Shown piece by piece: positions 20,160-36,857 of a DNA stretch of 64,000 nucleotides (its first letter is position 1; each line of letters begins with the position of its first letter). Under the pieces are notes generated by a model. That model was not told the origin of the DNA. It worked only from the letters and a program-made list of their open reading frames with translations, and did no database searches. This stretch comes from Branchiostoma lanceolatum. Lineage: Eukaryota; Chordata; Leptocardii; Amphioxiformes; Branchiostomatidae. Location of the stretch: contig NC_089738.1 of the NCBI RefSeq assembly GCF_035083965.1, positions 11,434,734 to 11,498,733 on the forward strand, in the 5' to 3' direction. The position numbers and the translations under genes are program-made.

Positions 20160-20337
20160 CTTAAGCCCTGCGGTCTCGATTGTGCTGTAAATAAAGAACG
20201 GTTAGAAAAAGTCTAATCTTTATTCAAATTCTCAGAAAATCGCGGCGTTGACAGAGAGAGTCAGCGTAGACGTCTTCTCTAGTCGGTGGCTAGCGGCGAT
20301 GTGTTTACAACTCTTGTTGCACTGTGACGTGACGTCA
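20160..20337 (-). promoter_or_regulatory. CRE module 2 and probable non-coding first exon
   Basis: TGACGTGACGTCA lies at 20325-20337. The donor AAG|GTGAGA follows 165 bases later on the minus strand, with the exon ending at 20160. Upstream are three perfect CACGTG E-boxes: 20388-20393, 20411-20416 and 20433-20438. This is the best-preserved copy of the module. It sits about 1.65 kb upstream of, and divergent from, the helicase-like gene at 21984. Confidence 0.55.
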
Positions 20338-20480
20338 CTGACATATAGTTTGGGGGTTCTAGAACGGCTCTTACGTGAAGGAGAGGGCACGTGTTCCAGC
20401 AGACGGAGAGCACGTGATCAGTATTAAGAAAACACGTGATCAGGCAAGTTTCTTTGGACACAGTTGGTAAGGCCAATGTC

Positions 20481-21983
20481 ATGATTTTTCTTCTTCAGAT
20501 TTTGTATATTTTTTGTTACAAAGCAAAGTGACATTAACGTCCATTTTGAACAGGCTTGGTTATATACATGAAATTGGATATTAGATGATGTAACACATAA
20601 CAACGTCAACTTGCAGTCTGTGTTCTTTCCCCATTTTGTATGAGCCAACCCTTCGAAATATCACAATGATATTACATCAGCTACATTGAGCGAAAACTTT
20701 TGAAAGTTGACTTTCCTATCAAACTCGATAGAAGGCGTGTCTCCTCATTTGTCTCGTGGAATGTCAGAAAACCGACGTAGGCGTAACACAAGCAACAGAA
20801 CTTATATGACTGGACAGCTCATGCGACCAAAGTGACAGTTACAGCTAAACAGAGCTTTGGTAGTGATGAGTCGTATCTTTTAGCATGCCAGCAAAGGTAC
20901 TAATCGCTTGCAGATACTAGTACTATCGGACCCAACGTAGAATACAGCGCAACAGAATATATGAAGGATCGATATTCTCCCCCGAAGACGAAGACAATGT
21001 ATGTGGTGTGTTCATACTATATAGGAGTTAGATATGCAAAGGCTAGAAGTGACATTCGTTCTCTTATGATTATATTAATGAAGATGGTGTGTTATGCCAG
21101 CCCTAAACCCCCTATCTCACCAGACCCGCGGCACGTTGGCGACCTCGCGGCGAACTGGCGATTTGACAGCGCGCACAACGACTTTAATCGATAGAAAATA
21201 ATCGTTTTACGCTTTGTTGTCTATTTGGCCATACTTACGCGTTTTGTATGATATTCCCGTTATAAAGTTACGGTTAACACGAAATCAAATTTAGGACGCA
21301 GCAAGCTTAAGACCGGCAACGTGCCGCCGGTCCAGTGAAATAGGGCTTTAGGGCCGTGGGTTGTACAGTTTGACCAATCACCAGATTCGGAAAAGGTATG
21401 TACATGTATTATGCAAAAGTGTGGTAATACCGGTTAAACAACATACGGAGTGCGGCGCTCACATGTACAGTTAACAGAGGTAAGTTTTGTTTGAAAAAGA
21501 GCATAGAACCATGTCAAAATATCAGGAACAACGAGAGGGCGCTCAATAAAACGTGCAGTACATGTATATGAATGAAGTGTCAAGAATGGAACGCGTTAGA
21601 ACAGATCTAAGATGTACGATGTCTTGACCATCTGTAAAGATATACGGGAAACCTTCTTCATACATTTCATGAAGCATTAAAATATGTATAACGTAGGGGA
21701 AGGTCGTTTAATATGTCTCAAAGATACCGACATATTCCCATAAACCGTATTCATAGAGTTCTTGTATCTTCTGTCCTAAAAAAACATTTGTTTCAAATGA
21801 AGCCTCTGGCTGCCGTGTACATATGCATAACAAAGGGCTCAAGTACCTGATTATTCTTGCTTGCTTGCTTCTAATTATAACCCACAATCAACCTCACAAA
21901 ATGAGTCATCAAACTTCTTTTTTTTTATTAGACAGAACATTTTTCGTGTCTGACCGTCTGTCCTGTGGTGAAACATCAGAAGC
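20481..21983. other. 5' flank of the eIF4A-like gene
   Basis: No gene is seen. It holds one foldback element (21099-21353). A CCAAT word lies near 21375 (plus strand). An in-frame TGA at 21969 sets the upstream limit for the eIF4A-like start. No TATA box is convincing. Confidence 0.4.
21099..21353. mobile_element. Foldback element with about 45-bp arms
   Basis: The left arm (21099-21143, beginning 'agccctaaaccccctat') is an imperfect reverse complement of 21311-21353 (ending 'atagggctttaggg'). A core 'cgcggcacgttg' is shared by both. The interior does not pair clearly. It is probably a non-autonomous DNA transposon remnant. No target duplication is certain. Confidence 0.5.
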
Positions 21984-27831
<5,848 letters not shown>

Positions 27832-29390
27832 TCAGATATTGTCAACGTTTTGTCACTTGCTTTCCCGTTGGCTCTTTTTGGGCATCAGGACTTGTACAAG
27901 ATTCCTATAAATTTAGATGATTGTGTTATGTGAGATGTTTAGAATACGGTAGCCAATAAGACATTGTAGTTATATATCTTGTCAAGTTATTATTACCTCG
28001 GTGAAATGGAAGGTATTGTTTCTGGTGTTTCTGTTTGTCAGCGTGTGTTTCCACACGTATGCAGGAAGTTATGTCAAAGATTCCAGAAAGGTCCCAGGAT
28101 AAGTTATCAAAGTTTATCTCATTTCCTATCTTTGATTTCCTCCTGTGTTCTTATCTGTTGCCTTATGGGAGCCAGTGGGAAAATAAATATACAGAATCAG
28201 TGAGACATTCACATGAACAAAACAAGAAATTTACAAAAACTTCAAATATTTCACGGAGGTATGTGATCTTCGATCTCTTACTTTGATTTTCTTTTCTTTT
28301 CTGAAGTGGCAATCGTACATTGTGCGTAGTGTATACGCATTGATATCTTATATGCGTCTTGGAAGATGGGAATGCGTGAAGAAGTGGAACTTCGAGTATT
28401 TCAGTACAATGCTTTGTACATGTGTGTTCCCAAAGATTCCAAACTGTGTAAAACCTGTGTTGCTAGGTTTCGTTTTCCATTTATTTGGGTCTAAACCGGA
28501 GTTTAGCGAGTATGGTGACTTTGGTGAACTAACTATTGGGTTACATATCTGGAGAAAGGTAGAAAAGCAGCATAATTGAGAATATTCATCAGTATCTGAA
28601 AATGGTAGATAAAATATCAAGTCAAACGGAGGAAAAGACAATTGCCCTGCAGACTAGAACCCAGGGCTAGCGGTTCACATGGACTACACATAACGGAAAC
28701 GACAATTGCGTGTGCGAAGGCATACTTTTATTCCTATGCTGACATGGTCACTGTTACCGGTCACTTTGTATAGGTTTGGAACCATAGATTCATTGATGTG
28801 TTTGTCGTGGTGGTGCTTATTTAAGATTGTAACGTTATGATTTGTTTTCAATAAAAAAGGTTTACAACATACTTTTCCGTAAGGATCGTCGTTTTTGTAC
28901 TCATACAAGAAGTGCAGCAACTTCACAAAACATCTTCATGAAAAGTTTCTATACGAAAGATTGTCATTTTAGCTGATGACGTCAGTGTGTAAACATTATA
29001 TAGACACTAAAAAGTTAAAATGGTGTTATAGTATCATTTCTTGACTCTTTGACTCGTAGGCATCTAGCGCTCTTGAGTCGACCAAATGGTTTGGCCTGTC
29101 AAGCTTAGCAACCATTCAATGCGATCTAAACTCGACATTATTCTATAGTCATTGAGAAAACAGTTCAAACTACAGTAATAATCATATAGGCTTTCAGTAC
29201 AGAGACATTTCATTACGTGATGATTAGAAGGTATGGTACTTTTGCCCCAGAGCACTACACGTAATGTAGGAACTAAGATATGGTCTTCTTCCAATATATA
29301 TAGGTCGCCATCACGAAAGATTTATAGCAAGTACTTTGACAACATCCAGAGAGGTTTATTCATGAGATTCTGTCTTTATTCATCGTTCAG
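27832..29390. other. 3' UTR of the eIF4A-like gene and flank
   Basis: AATAAA at 28182-28187 gives a 3' UTR of about 370 bases. Beyond it, no gene is supported. At 28977-28984 there is a TGACGTCA with a minus-strand TATATAA upstream (near 29000). Downstream on the minus strand a frame reads KLLHFLYEYKNDDPYGK with a possible GTATGT donor near 28872. It could be a sixth, diverged promoter module, but the spacing differs. Confidence 0.4.
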
Positions 29391-29464
29391 TTTGTGTGTA
29401 AGGTCGCTGCCCATAGATGGCGCAACAAGAACGTCCTTCAACAGTGGCGCTTCCTTGCAAGGAG

Positions 29465-29498
29465 GTTCTATTGACAAGAATATTCTGTTCAATAGAAC
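29465..29498. repeat. 34-bp near-perfect palindrome
   Basis: GTTCTATTGA and TCAATAGAAC flank the self-complementary core AGAATATTCT, with one mismatched dinucleotide on each side. Confidence 0.85.
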
Positions 29499-29720
29499 GT
29501 CCCTGCTTCAATGTAGTAAAGTGTGCACAAGTGGCGCAACCTGCCGGCAGAAAGCGGCACTGCAGCCTGTCTTAGCTCTAAACATTCATAATTACCTGCA
29601 AATCTAATTCTTACTACCTCTATATATCTATAGGGTAACATACCGTTATGTGTACCTACCTGTAGTAATACACGCGTAAATCACGTGACGATCTCTGGGC
29701 GCGCCGCACGTGATCATCAC

Positions 29721-29817
29721 TAGCCTGGAATCCAGACCTATCGTAGCTCCCGAGTCTCTCTCCGCAAAATTTGCGGAGAGAGACTCGGGAGCTATTATAG
29801 GTCTGGATTCCAGGCTA
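29721..29817. mobile_element. 97-bp palindromic MITE with 9-bp target duplication
   Basis: The two 48-base arms meet around one central base. They are perfectly complementary except for two bases in the triplets tcg and tta, between an outer 20-bp and an inner 25-bp block. The element begins TAGCCTGGAATCC and ends GGATTCCAGGCTA. GATCATCAC occurs directly before (29712-29720) and directly after (29818-29826), a 9-bp target-site duplication. It splits paralogous copy 3, so it inserted after that block existed. Near-perfect arms indicate a recent insertion. Confidence 0.9.
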
Positions 29818-30087
29818 GATCATCACGTGAATTCATAACTCGTAAATGCACCGCTTTAGTCTGGAGAGATGTCGTAACGTTTTTTTCTTAAATTGGTGCG
29901 TATACGCCGATCATGAACGTATGCGATTTTATGCAACTGCTTGCTAGTCTAACGTTACATCAGTGTTGGTGGATAGTGGGTGTCGCGTCTTAGCAATATT
30001 GTGGCAACAACGCGCAACAACATCAGCAACGCTAATTTCATGACAAGATACAACCGTTAGTCAAACAACAACAAAGTATAGTCTCAC

Positions 30088-30264
30088 CTTCAGCCCTGCG
30101 GTCTCGACTGTGCTGTGAATAAAGAACGGTTAGAAAAAGTCTAATCTTTATTGTTCTCTCAGAAAATCGCGGCGTTGAGAGGGAGAGTCAACGTAGACGT
30201 CTGCTCTAGTCGGTGGCTCGCGGCGATGTGTTTACAACTCTTATAGTGCTGTGACGTGACGTCA
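30088..30264 (-). promoter_or_regulatory. CRE module 3 and probable non-coding first exon
   Basis: TGACGTGACGTCA lies at 30252-30264. The donor AAG|GTGAGA on the minus strand ends an exon at 30088, a distance of 164 bases. The AATAAAGA...TCTTTATT stem is kept. The upstream E-box block of copies 1 and 2 is not conserved. Confidence 0.5.
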
Positions 30265-30270
30265 CTGACG

Positions 30271-30999
30271 ACAGGTTTAAGAATTTTGGGTTCTAGAACA
30301 TCTTTTAGGCGTTTGGGGAGGGGGGCGCGCCAGAGATGTAACTAACTAGTAGTACTAGTTAAATTTCAAACACTTGATAGTGAAGATCCAGTTGAACTAG
30401 AGTCCGCCTACGACGTTAAAAAGTTCAGTCTCATTTACATCGTTTCTCAGTCAATTACTAAAGATAGATATCACAATAAGTACATGTATATCAATGGTAA
30501 AATCATATTACAGTGGTATATCTATATTACAGTAATGCTATCAACACCAATCACATCATACTGGAAACCGTCACAAAACAAGGCTAAAACTATTCTTACC
30601 TTTGTCCTTAGTTCACCTTCACCTGCTGAATTCTCAGGTTTACCTGTTGGTTTCAAGTAAACTTGTGCCGCTTTTACGGGCAATGAAGACATCAAAATTA
30701 TGTCTAGTTTTCTAATATGCTGTAGATAAAGGTAAAGTCAAAGTGCAGAGGAGAATTGAAGTCTTGACGTCTTGTACTCGTAGCTGCTGATGTCTTCGCT
30801 GGAAACGGTTCTCTTCTTACTTGTTTATCAGACTCCTTCTTATAATGATTGTTTACTGTTAATCTCATTACATCTAAGTTAGTTTGACATCAACCCCTAC
30901 CCTCCCCAAGTGGCTGAACATTTTCATCCCCACTCATAGTACCTAAACATCCTACGGTCACTAATCTTGACGGACAGACAGACGGTACACTTTACTCAC
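30271..30999. other. Interval between modules 3 and 4
   Basis: AT-rich and without a supported gene. On the minus strand, 'cag|gtgaaggtgaactaagg' followed by AAAG|GTAAGA near 30597-30625 could be a small exon. It has no reading frame to support it. Confidence 0.3.
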
Positions 31000-31166
31000 C
31001 TTCAGCTGCGTTGTACTTTCGGACTCGTCAACAAATTCTACAGGTAAAATGTAAACGAAAATAGGATTATCAGCAAAAGTTTGCCGTGAAATCGTCGAGA
31101 AGAGCTGTCGGCGTCTTGTCTCTGCCTGCGCTTCTCGAAGAATGTTTGTAAGTTTTTATGACGTCA
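31000..31166 (-). promoter_or_regulatory. CRE module 4 and probable non-coding first exon
   Basis: A perfect TGACGTCA lies at 31159-31166. On the minus strand a donor, GAAG|GTGAGTAA, follows with the exon ending at 31000, 159 bases from the CRE. Exon sequence has diverged from copies 1-3 but shares 'gtagaatttgt.gac' with module 5. No ATG is present. Confidence 0.45.
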
Positions 31167-31639
31167 CTGAGAAACTTGTGAGTTGAAACCGCATCGCAAC
31201 GTAACGTACCAGTACAGTATGATGTTCTATTTGACACATAAAACTATTTGTAAAGAGTACTAAGTTAAAGACTAGCAAAAGACTAGTTATATACTACGAT
31301 GTATTTTGAATCTTACAATTTTCTAAGTTCGAAATCGTGCCGTGAAAATATGGCTAAAATTGAATTTTCTATTCGCTCCGATGTAGCTACTTTATCACTG
31401 TGATGTCATAATTCAAGGTCAGTGTCACATTGTCAGGATGCCCTTCAAATTTTCTAAACATACATTTTACGCTACAAAGCAAACGATTCATGAACAATTC
31501 TTGGTTCCAACCAAGTCTAAGGCCTTGTTCAATAATGCAGAACATCCGTTGATTGCTTTAAAAAAGCACACACACCCTTTTGAATTCAGGCACACAAACA
31601 AACGAACATATGTACACAGGCACTCTATCACACACGGTG

Positions 31640-31643
31640 GCAC

Positions 31644-31679
<36 letters not shown>

Positions 31680-31705
31680 GCACACACACTCACACACCAC
31701 ACACC
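31640..31705 (+). repeat. AC-rich simple repeat
   Basis: Interrupted (CA)n with 'cacacacacat' and 'cacacactcacac' blocks, between modules 4 and 5. Confidence 0.9.
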
Positions 31706-31936
31706 GTTTGAAAAATCCTATAATACAAAACTTACCCTTTCTCAAGACGTTAACCTACCGAGGCGACGTGTCAAAAGTGTCACTCTGATCTTCAGTGATA
31801 AGCAAACATTCGCTATCTCATATCTCGTCAGATATCAAACCCCCTGACATCTAAACAGTTGTACCCCGGCCTCGTTCGTATACTAAAGAAAAATACGGTC
31901 ATCAAAGTTCAAAAACAAAACGTGCACTGTACTCAC

Positions 31937-32104
31937 CTACACTTTCGTTGTCCCCCAGTGTTTGTCCACAAATTCTACGGGGGAAACTTCAACATTAACC
32001 GCGTTGAACGCAAAATTGTGCGGCAAAATTCTCGAGAAATGCTGAAGACGTGTCGTCTCCAGCTGCAAATCTCAAAGTAATCTTTCAACGACACTGTGAC
32101 GTCA
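31937..32104 (-). promoter_or_regulatory. CRE module 5 and probable non-coding first exon
   Basis: A perfect TGACGTCA lies at 32097-32104. The donor TAG|GTGAGTA on the minus strand ends the exon at 31937, 160 bases away. One short ATG frame in it stops after six codons. Modules 3, 4 and 5 are spaced about 0.92 kb apart. Confidence 0.45.
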
Positions 32105-32290
32105 TAATGAAGATGAGTGACCGAAACGAACATGCGTATACATGTATTTGTAGGAATAAAGTATAGCAATTCTACAGCACTAGCTTTGTAAAAGCCTAAT
32201 ACATGTAGTGATATTCTCTTTAATACCTACTTTCTGTCAGTACATATTAAAATCAGGCATATTGTCATTCTTGATTTTGGATGGTCTCAT

Positions 32291-33540
32291 CATCGAAATC
32301 AAAGTCAAATAAGCATGGAAACTTCAAACCCCTTGGCGAGCCTTTGGCGGTTTCCCCATTCCCGAAAAGACTGACATTTTGCAATTTGACGGTCGTTCAA
32401 ACACTTTTTGACGCTCCGACTGGCAGCGGTACTGCAGATTAGGCTCGGATAGGGGATGCAGTCTCGACGTGTAAAATCTTGAATATATACAAGACATCAG
32501 GCTTAAAGCCTATGAACACTTTCCCAAACGTGTTCAGAAAGCTACAAATACATTTAGAACAACCTTTAAGACTTTTTAAGACCAAGAAAGGATCGATTTG
32601 TAGGCGCCGCACGAGGAGCCCGTGTAACACCATGGTCGCCCGTTAAAGCGCCATCTATGTTCATGTACACGTTTTGTACATCACGTTTTGTACGCAATGG
32701 TAGATTACGGATATATGTGGACATCATCCACTTTTCTTGTAAAAACTTTGGCCTTTTCCTGAACTGTTTACCTGTGAAGCCTTGAAAAAAATGCTCTATA
32801 ATCAATTTCGCGCACAGTGGTGCAGATTGTTGTTTTCCTCCCGAACTGTCTAGAAGTGTAGATTGAACGTGTCTTTCAGGTTATAGGTATTTTTCCTCTG
32901 TTACAAATTGTTGGTTGTGGTCAACATGAACTTGTTGGACACACATCATCAGGTGTTTTCAGTAAACCAGTCTGTACCGTATTAACCCAGTTTATATACA
33001 CAGACTCTGTATGTCCTTGTACATGTTTTACTATTTTGTGGCCTGGTGTCTTTATGTTTATCGATATAAGCCGATGAACGGTTGAGGAAAGGACCAACGA
33101 TGTCAAGAAAATGCGCATGATGCGCACAGATATCCATAATCTACTTATCACGTACAAAACAGTGATGTGCACAAGAATGTAGGCGGCGCTTCAACGGGCG
33201 GCCATGGTGTTACATGAGCTCCTCGCGCGGCGCCTACAAATAGATCCTTTTTGTGTCAACTAGTCTTTTTGAAAATCTTAAAAGTCATTCTAAATTTATG
33301 TTTGGGGAAGTGTTCACTGGTTCTAAGCCTAATGTCTTGTATATTTTCACATTTTTACAAGTCGGCACCTCATACCGGCCTATCAGAGCCTAATCTGCAG
33401 TACCGCTCCCGGCCGGCGCGTGAAAAGTCTTAAAACGACCGTCAAATTGCCAAATTTCCGTCTTTTCGGGAATGGAGAAATCGCGGAAGGCTCGCAAAAG
33501 GGTTTGAATCTTTGGGGCTTGTTTGACTTTCATTTCGATA
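32291..33540. repeat. Large inverted repeat with arms of about 470 bp
   Basis: The left arm 32291-32770 and right arm 33070-33540 are reverse complements with moderate divergence. Landmarks: 'taggcgccgc' at 32601 and its complement 'gcggcgccta' at 33227; 'attcccgaaaagac' at 32360 and its complement near 33465; 'gtaacaccatgg' at 32624 and its complement near 33203. The spacer is about 300 bp and AT-rich. A transcript across it would fold into a long duplex. It is either a foldback transposon or a head-to-head duplication. Confidence 0.8.
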
Positions 33541-35490
33541 ATGCACCCATTTAAAACCAACAATGACAATATTTCAGACACGTCACAAACAGAATGATTG
33601 GATATTAGGTCATAAATCATATGTTTCCTTCGCATTTCACCAATGAAGGGTACATTTCCTATAAATCGTCACCTTTTGAAGGGCTACCTCATCCTAATGC
33701 TAAGTCTATTTTGTGAAGCAAAAAGATGTCGAACAAATACACGTGTTTTTGTCTGTTTTTCTATCAATCGCTCCAATGTTCCTTTCAAAATGCTGCGGTG
33801 TGTGTGGACGCTGTGGAGTACAAAACGGTGCCATGTTATCCACTTATCATAATTTGTCCATATAGATGTTAATGCCAAAAGAATTAGCTAATACAGAGGT
33901 CGTCTTCTTGACAACATGTATCCCATGTATGATATATTGTGCTTTATGATGTACTGGTGCAATGATAATAGTTCACCAGAGTATAGTTCAGTGTTTATTT
34001 GGTAGTGACATGGAGGTTATCTCTAGATCTATTGATCAGACCACAAACAGAACTTTCAGAGGGCAACTTCAAATCAGTCATAACGTGTTATTGCGATGTT
34101 GTCCCATTGAAATGTCAGCTCCCCTCTGCAGGGTACAATACTGACACGATGACACATGGCATGTGACCATGATGTACTCTCACTAGCTTCCTTAGAAGGT
34201 GACATGAAAAGTGGAGACTACTAGCACATCTTGGACGTCATGAAAAGAGATATTAAGAGTGTAAATTCACACGCTTCCGTTTGTTCATCAAATTCATCTA
34301 ACCCATAAATAACTTAACTATGACTTCTCTAATCCTTGACTTAATACAACTTTTGATGTGACATGGAGAGCCTCGGATGGTTTGAAAATCACCAGCTTCC
34401 TTACGAGAACAAAGGAGGTCATAGGCAGAACTAAGTGTCTCAAAGAACTAGGACTTTTTGGAAAGCCCTAGATGTCAAACCGCTTTTCTCTCCAGACATG
34501 CCTACTCCCACTAGTGTGCACCTTTTACTTGTGGTCTGGACACCAAAAAGGCTAGATTATGTTAATGAGCAAGTTTAACACAGGCGATCATATTAGCATT
34601 AATGTTCATCTGTGTTGGTAGTTATCATACTAGTCAAACTTTGCTCCAAGTCAAAAGTTAGTACATTATATTTTTAACTGTCCCACTGTAGTCTTCTTCA
34701 GACTTCAGTTGACCATGGTAATGACATAATGCTATCGCCTTAACTCTCTATTCAATCACTAACACAACAAATATGAGGAGCCCAGAATGTTAGTGATTCA
34801 ACATTTAATGTTTTGTCAGCAAAAACAATATATAAACTCTTATGGCATAGGGAGTCAAATATAACAACAATAATATAACAAAAATACATGTAGTAAAACA
34901 AATCTTTCACATGTTATTACTACTTTTGGTCCATGTTTGCCTCTACATTGAACTACATTTGTGGCACCAGTCTCTATCTATCTAGTTATATCAAATTCAA
35001 CATTAGGTAAGGTGTTTCCAAATTTCACTAACCAATGATTAATAAGGCACAAACCTACAAGTATTTATAACCTTACAAATGTGCATGTGCTGAGGTCATA
35101 TCATAGACATAATAGATCAAATAAAATCATCACATCTTTGAGTACTGTACATTGTCCAACAGTTTAGCAATGGCAACACTGCTTCTCTCAGACCAGAACG
35201 TCAAGAAATTCCAGTCTGTTTTCGTTCACAAGACTTGCATCTTTTGATGGCACATTGTAAGCTGTGGTCCACTGCTCACTGTACATGTATTGTAAAAAAA
35301 AGAGCTAGAGGGAATTCCCTGTATAATGTACCGTACTGTGCGCACATGTATGTACTGTACATATCATCTGTCTTCTCTGTCATGACCAGTGGAAGATTAG
35401 CTCTTCAGTGACTGAGTGAGCTCAACCGGTTTCACTCTCTCCAGATCTAAACTGGTTTGCGATCACTTTCACTTTCCCCCCAGTTTTCCC
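33541..35490. other. 3' flank of MED11
   Basis: No gene is seen. It is AT-rich with short open frames only. A minus-strand AATAAA (TTTATT near 33995) is far from the MED11 stop. No closer canonical signal was found with confidence. Confidence 0.4.
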
Positions 35491-35640
35491 TCACTGCTGC
35501 GGCCCTTGTGAGGATCCCTGTGTGCAGACAGAGTTGAGGTCTGCCAGGCGTTTCTTGGCGTGTTCCACCCTGTGCAGGGCCATCTGTGTCTCCTTCTGGG
35601 CAGAGTAGCTGGATCCTTCATGTGGCTGGCCGGTAGCAAC
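35491..35640 (-). CDS. MED11: MED11 exon 3
   Basis: It encodes [17 protein letters not shown], then [17 protein letters not shown] and a tail ending QGPQQ with TGA at 35493-35491. Confidence 0.93.
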   Translation of the reverse strand, partial: VATGQPHEGSSYSAQKETQMALHRVEHAKKRLADLNSVCTQGSSQGPQQ

Positions 35641-36857
35641 CTGTGAAAACAGAGTTTGTATTTACTGGCAAATACTGTAAATGCATTTAAGTTTGCGGTG
35701 GTTTTAAGCTCACGTTTGAGACAATGGTAGACGATGGGGTAGGAGGGTAAAAATTTCCGCTGTGGTTTTACGTTTGCTGCAAAGAGCTTACCGCAAAAAC
35801 CGTGAACATAAAACCACTGCAAACATTTCTTCATTTACAGTAAATCATTTATCATCATCATCGTCTTCACCTCTTTTCAGTTCTTCCACTGAGGTGAGCC
35901 GTCATTGTTTTCCACATTGTTTTGTTTGCTACTGTCTCCAGCACCCTGTCCCAACTGCAGCCAATCTCAAGAAATCATTCCAACTGCAAACTGAGGTCCA
36001 AAATAGCAATCACTATGCAGAGTTTCAAATGTAGGATTATGAACCTTAGGAACCAAAAGTGGGGTTACTATACACTAGACAATGACAAGATCAAGATTAA
36101 TTCTGTATGCAAAAAAAAAAAAATACTAATAACTAACTAACAAATGCTGATAAAAAGGTAATCTGTTTTGATGATGATGATGTTTTGATGAAATAATAAA
36201 TAAACAAAGAAAGCTTCTCCACCTGTGTGAGATAGTTGATCTCCTGAGACAGTCCTGACTCCACGTCCTGTAGAGACTTGAGGAACTGACCGGTGTGTCT
36301 GTCCAGCTGCCTCTCATTGGGCTTGTCCTTACACAGCTCTTGGACTGCCAGGCCTAGTGCACATGATAATACATACTTTTTTTTAAAGGTAAGAGGTACG
36401 TAGTCAGGTACATTCAAAATTTATGCGGCGCTCCTACTCTTCAGTCTAACTGCTTTTCTCGTCACATTTTAGGTTAATCTATAACACACGGTCTGGTTAC
36501 AACTGAAATGCAGCATTATATTACCCAAAACCTTCTCAGAAATGCAAGAAGGTAGCGAAAATTATGTACCAAATGCTAAAGTTTACCCACAACAAAGGAT
36601 CCAAACGCCCCCCTCCCCAGTCTAAAATTCTTAAGATTCCCTCGTATAATTTTCAGCGTTTAGGCCTCAACATGAAGCTTTCTTCTTCAATACTGCTGAG
36701 CCCGCCTTTCGGCAGATTATTAGCAGCTGCGCTTTAAATCTATACTTTGTGGATTCCAAAGGCATAAGTCCGTACCTGCGTTTTGCAGAACTGCTGCTAT
36801 TTCTTTCTCGATGGACTCCAAAGCTTGTAATCTCTCCACAGCGCTGGACGAAGCCAT
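35491..36857 (-). CDS. MED11: Mediator complex subunit 11
   Basis: Three exons (36857-36776, 36353-36223, 35640-35491) join in frame to 120 residues; the human protein has 117. MED11 is a small helical subunit of the Mediator head module. It pairs with MED22 in a four-helix bundle and helps recruit TFIIH and RNA polymerase II at promoters. The match covers the whole protein: [13 protein letters not shown] in exon 1 (human IEREIGAILQNAG), then QEINYLTQ, and [17 protein letters not shown] in exon 3, which is nearly identical to the vertebrate sequence. The C-terminus after LADLNSVC is lineage-specific. Splice sites are GT-AG. It is a single-copy housekeeping gene in most animals. Confidence 0.95.
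35673..35842. mobile_element. Foldback element with TACTGTAAATG ends in MED11 intron 2
   Basis: TACTGTAAATG at 35673 and CATTTACAGTA ending at 35842 are exact reverse complements. Inside, 'tttgcggtggtttta' pairs with 'ataaaaccactgcaaa'. A related, more degraded copy lies at 37202-37320, with 'tactgtaaatgcagaaatgt' and 'cttaaaaccaccgcc'. This is a dispersed non-autonomous family. I recall it as common in amphioxus sequence; that is memory, not checked. Confidence 0.7.
36223..36353 (-). CDS. MED11: MED11 exon 2
   Basis: It encodes (G)[19 protein letters not shown], then [20 protein letters not shown] and LTQ, the central helices. Phase 0 at the 3' end. The donor GTGGAG is weak but matches the family exon boundary before VATGQPHEG. 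Confidence 0.92.
36776..36857 (-). CDS. MED11: MED11 exon 1
   Basis: It starts [20 protein letters not shown] and continues through AAVLQNA. It ends in phase 1 before GTACGG. The ATG has an upstream flank without an in-frame extension of family similarity. Confidence 0.92.

Larger units (their letters stand above)
17510..20480. repeat. Paralogous unit 2 of the tandem segmental duplication
   Basis: This is the second copy of 13807-17440, with the same landmarks in the same order. Similarity is low to moderate in the middle and near-identical over the last 900 bases (19550-20470 against 16500-17440). That difference suggests either selection on, or gene conversion of, the promoter-exon block. 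No long reading frame is present. Confidence 0.85.
29390..30270. repeat. Partial third copy of the promoter-exon unit
   Basis: Sequence 30070-30265 is nearly identical to 17100-17285 and 20150-20337. The block 29520-29580 ('ggcgcaacctgccgg', 'gcggcactgcag') is a diverged match to the exon-like block at 16630-16660. The third copy lies in the same orientation but is separated from the first two by the eIF4A-like gene. Confidence 0.75.

Noticed and set aside
31488..31788. Open frames across the CA-rich repeat
   Set aside because: Translation of simple repeat sequence.
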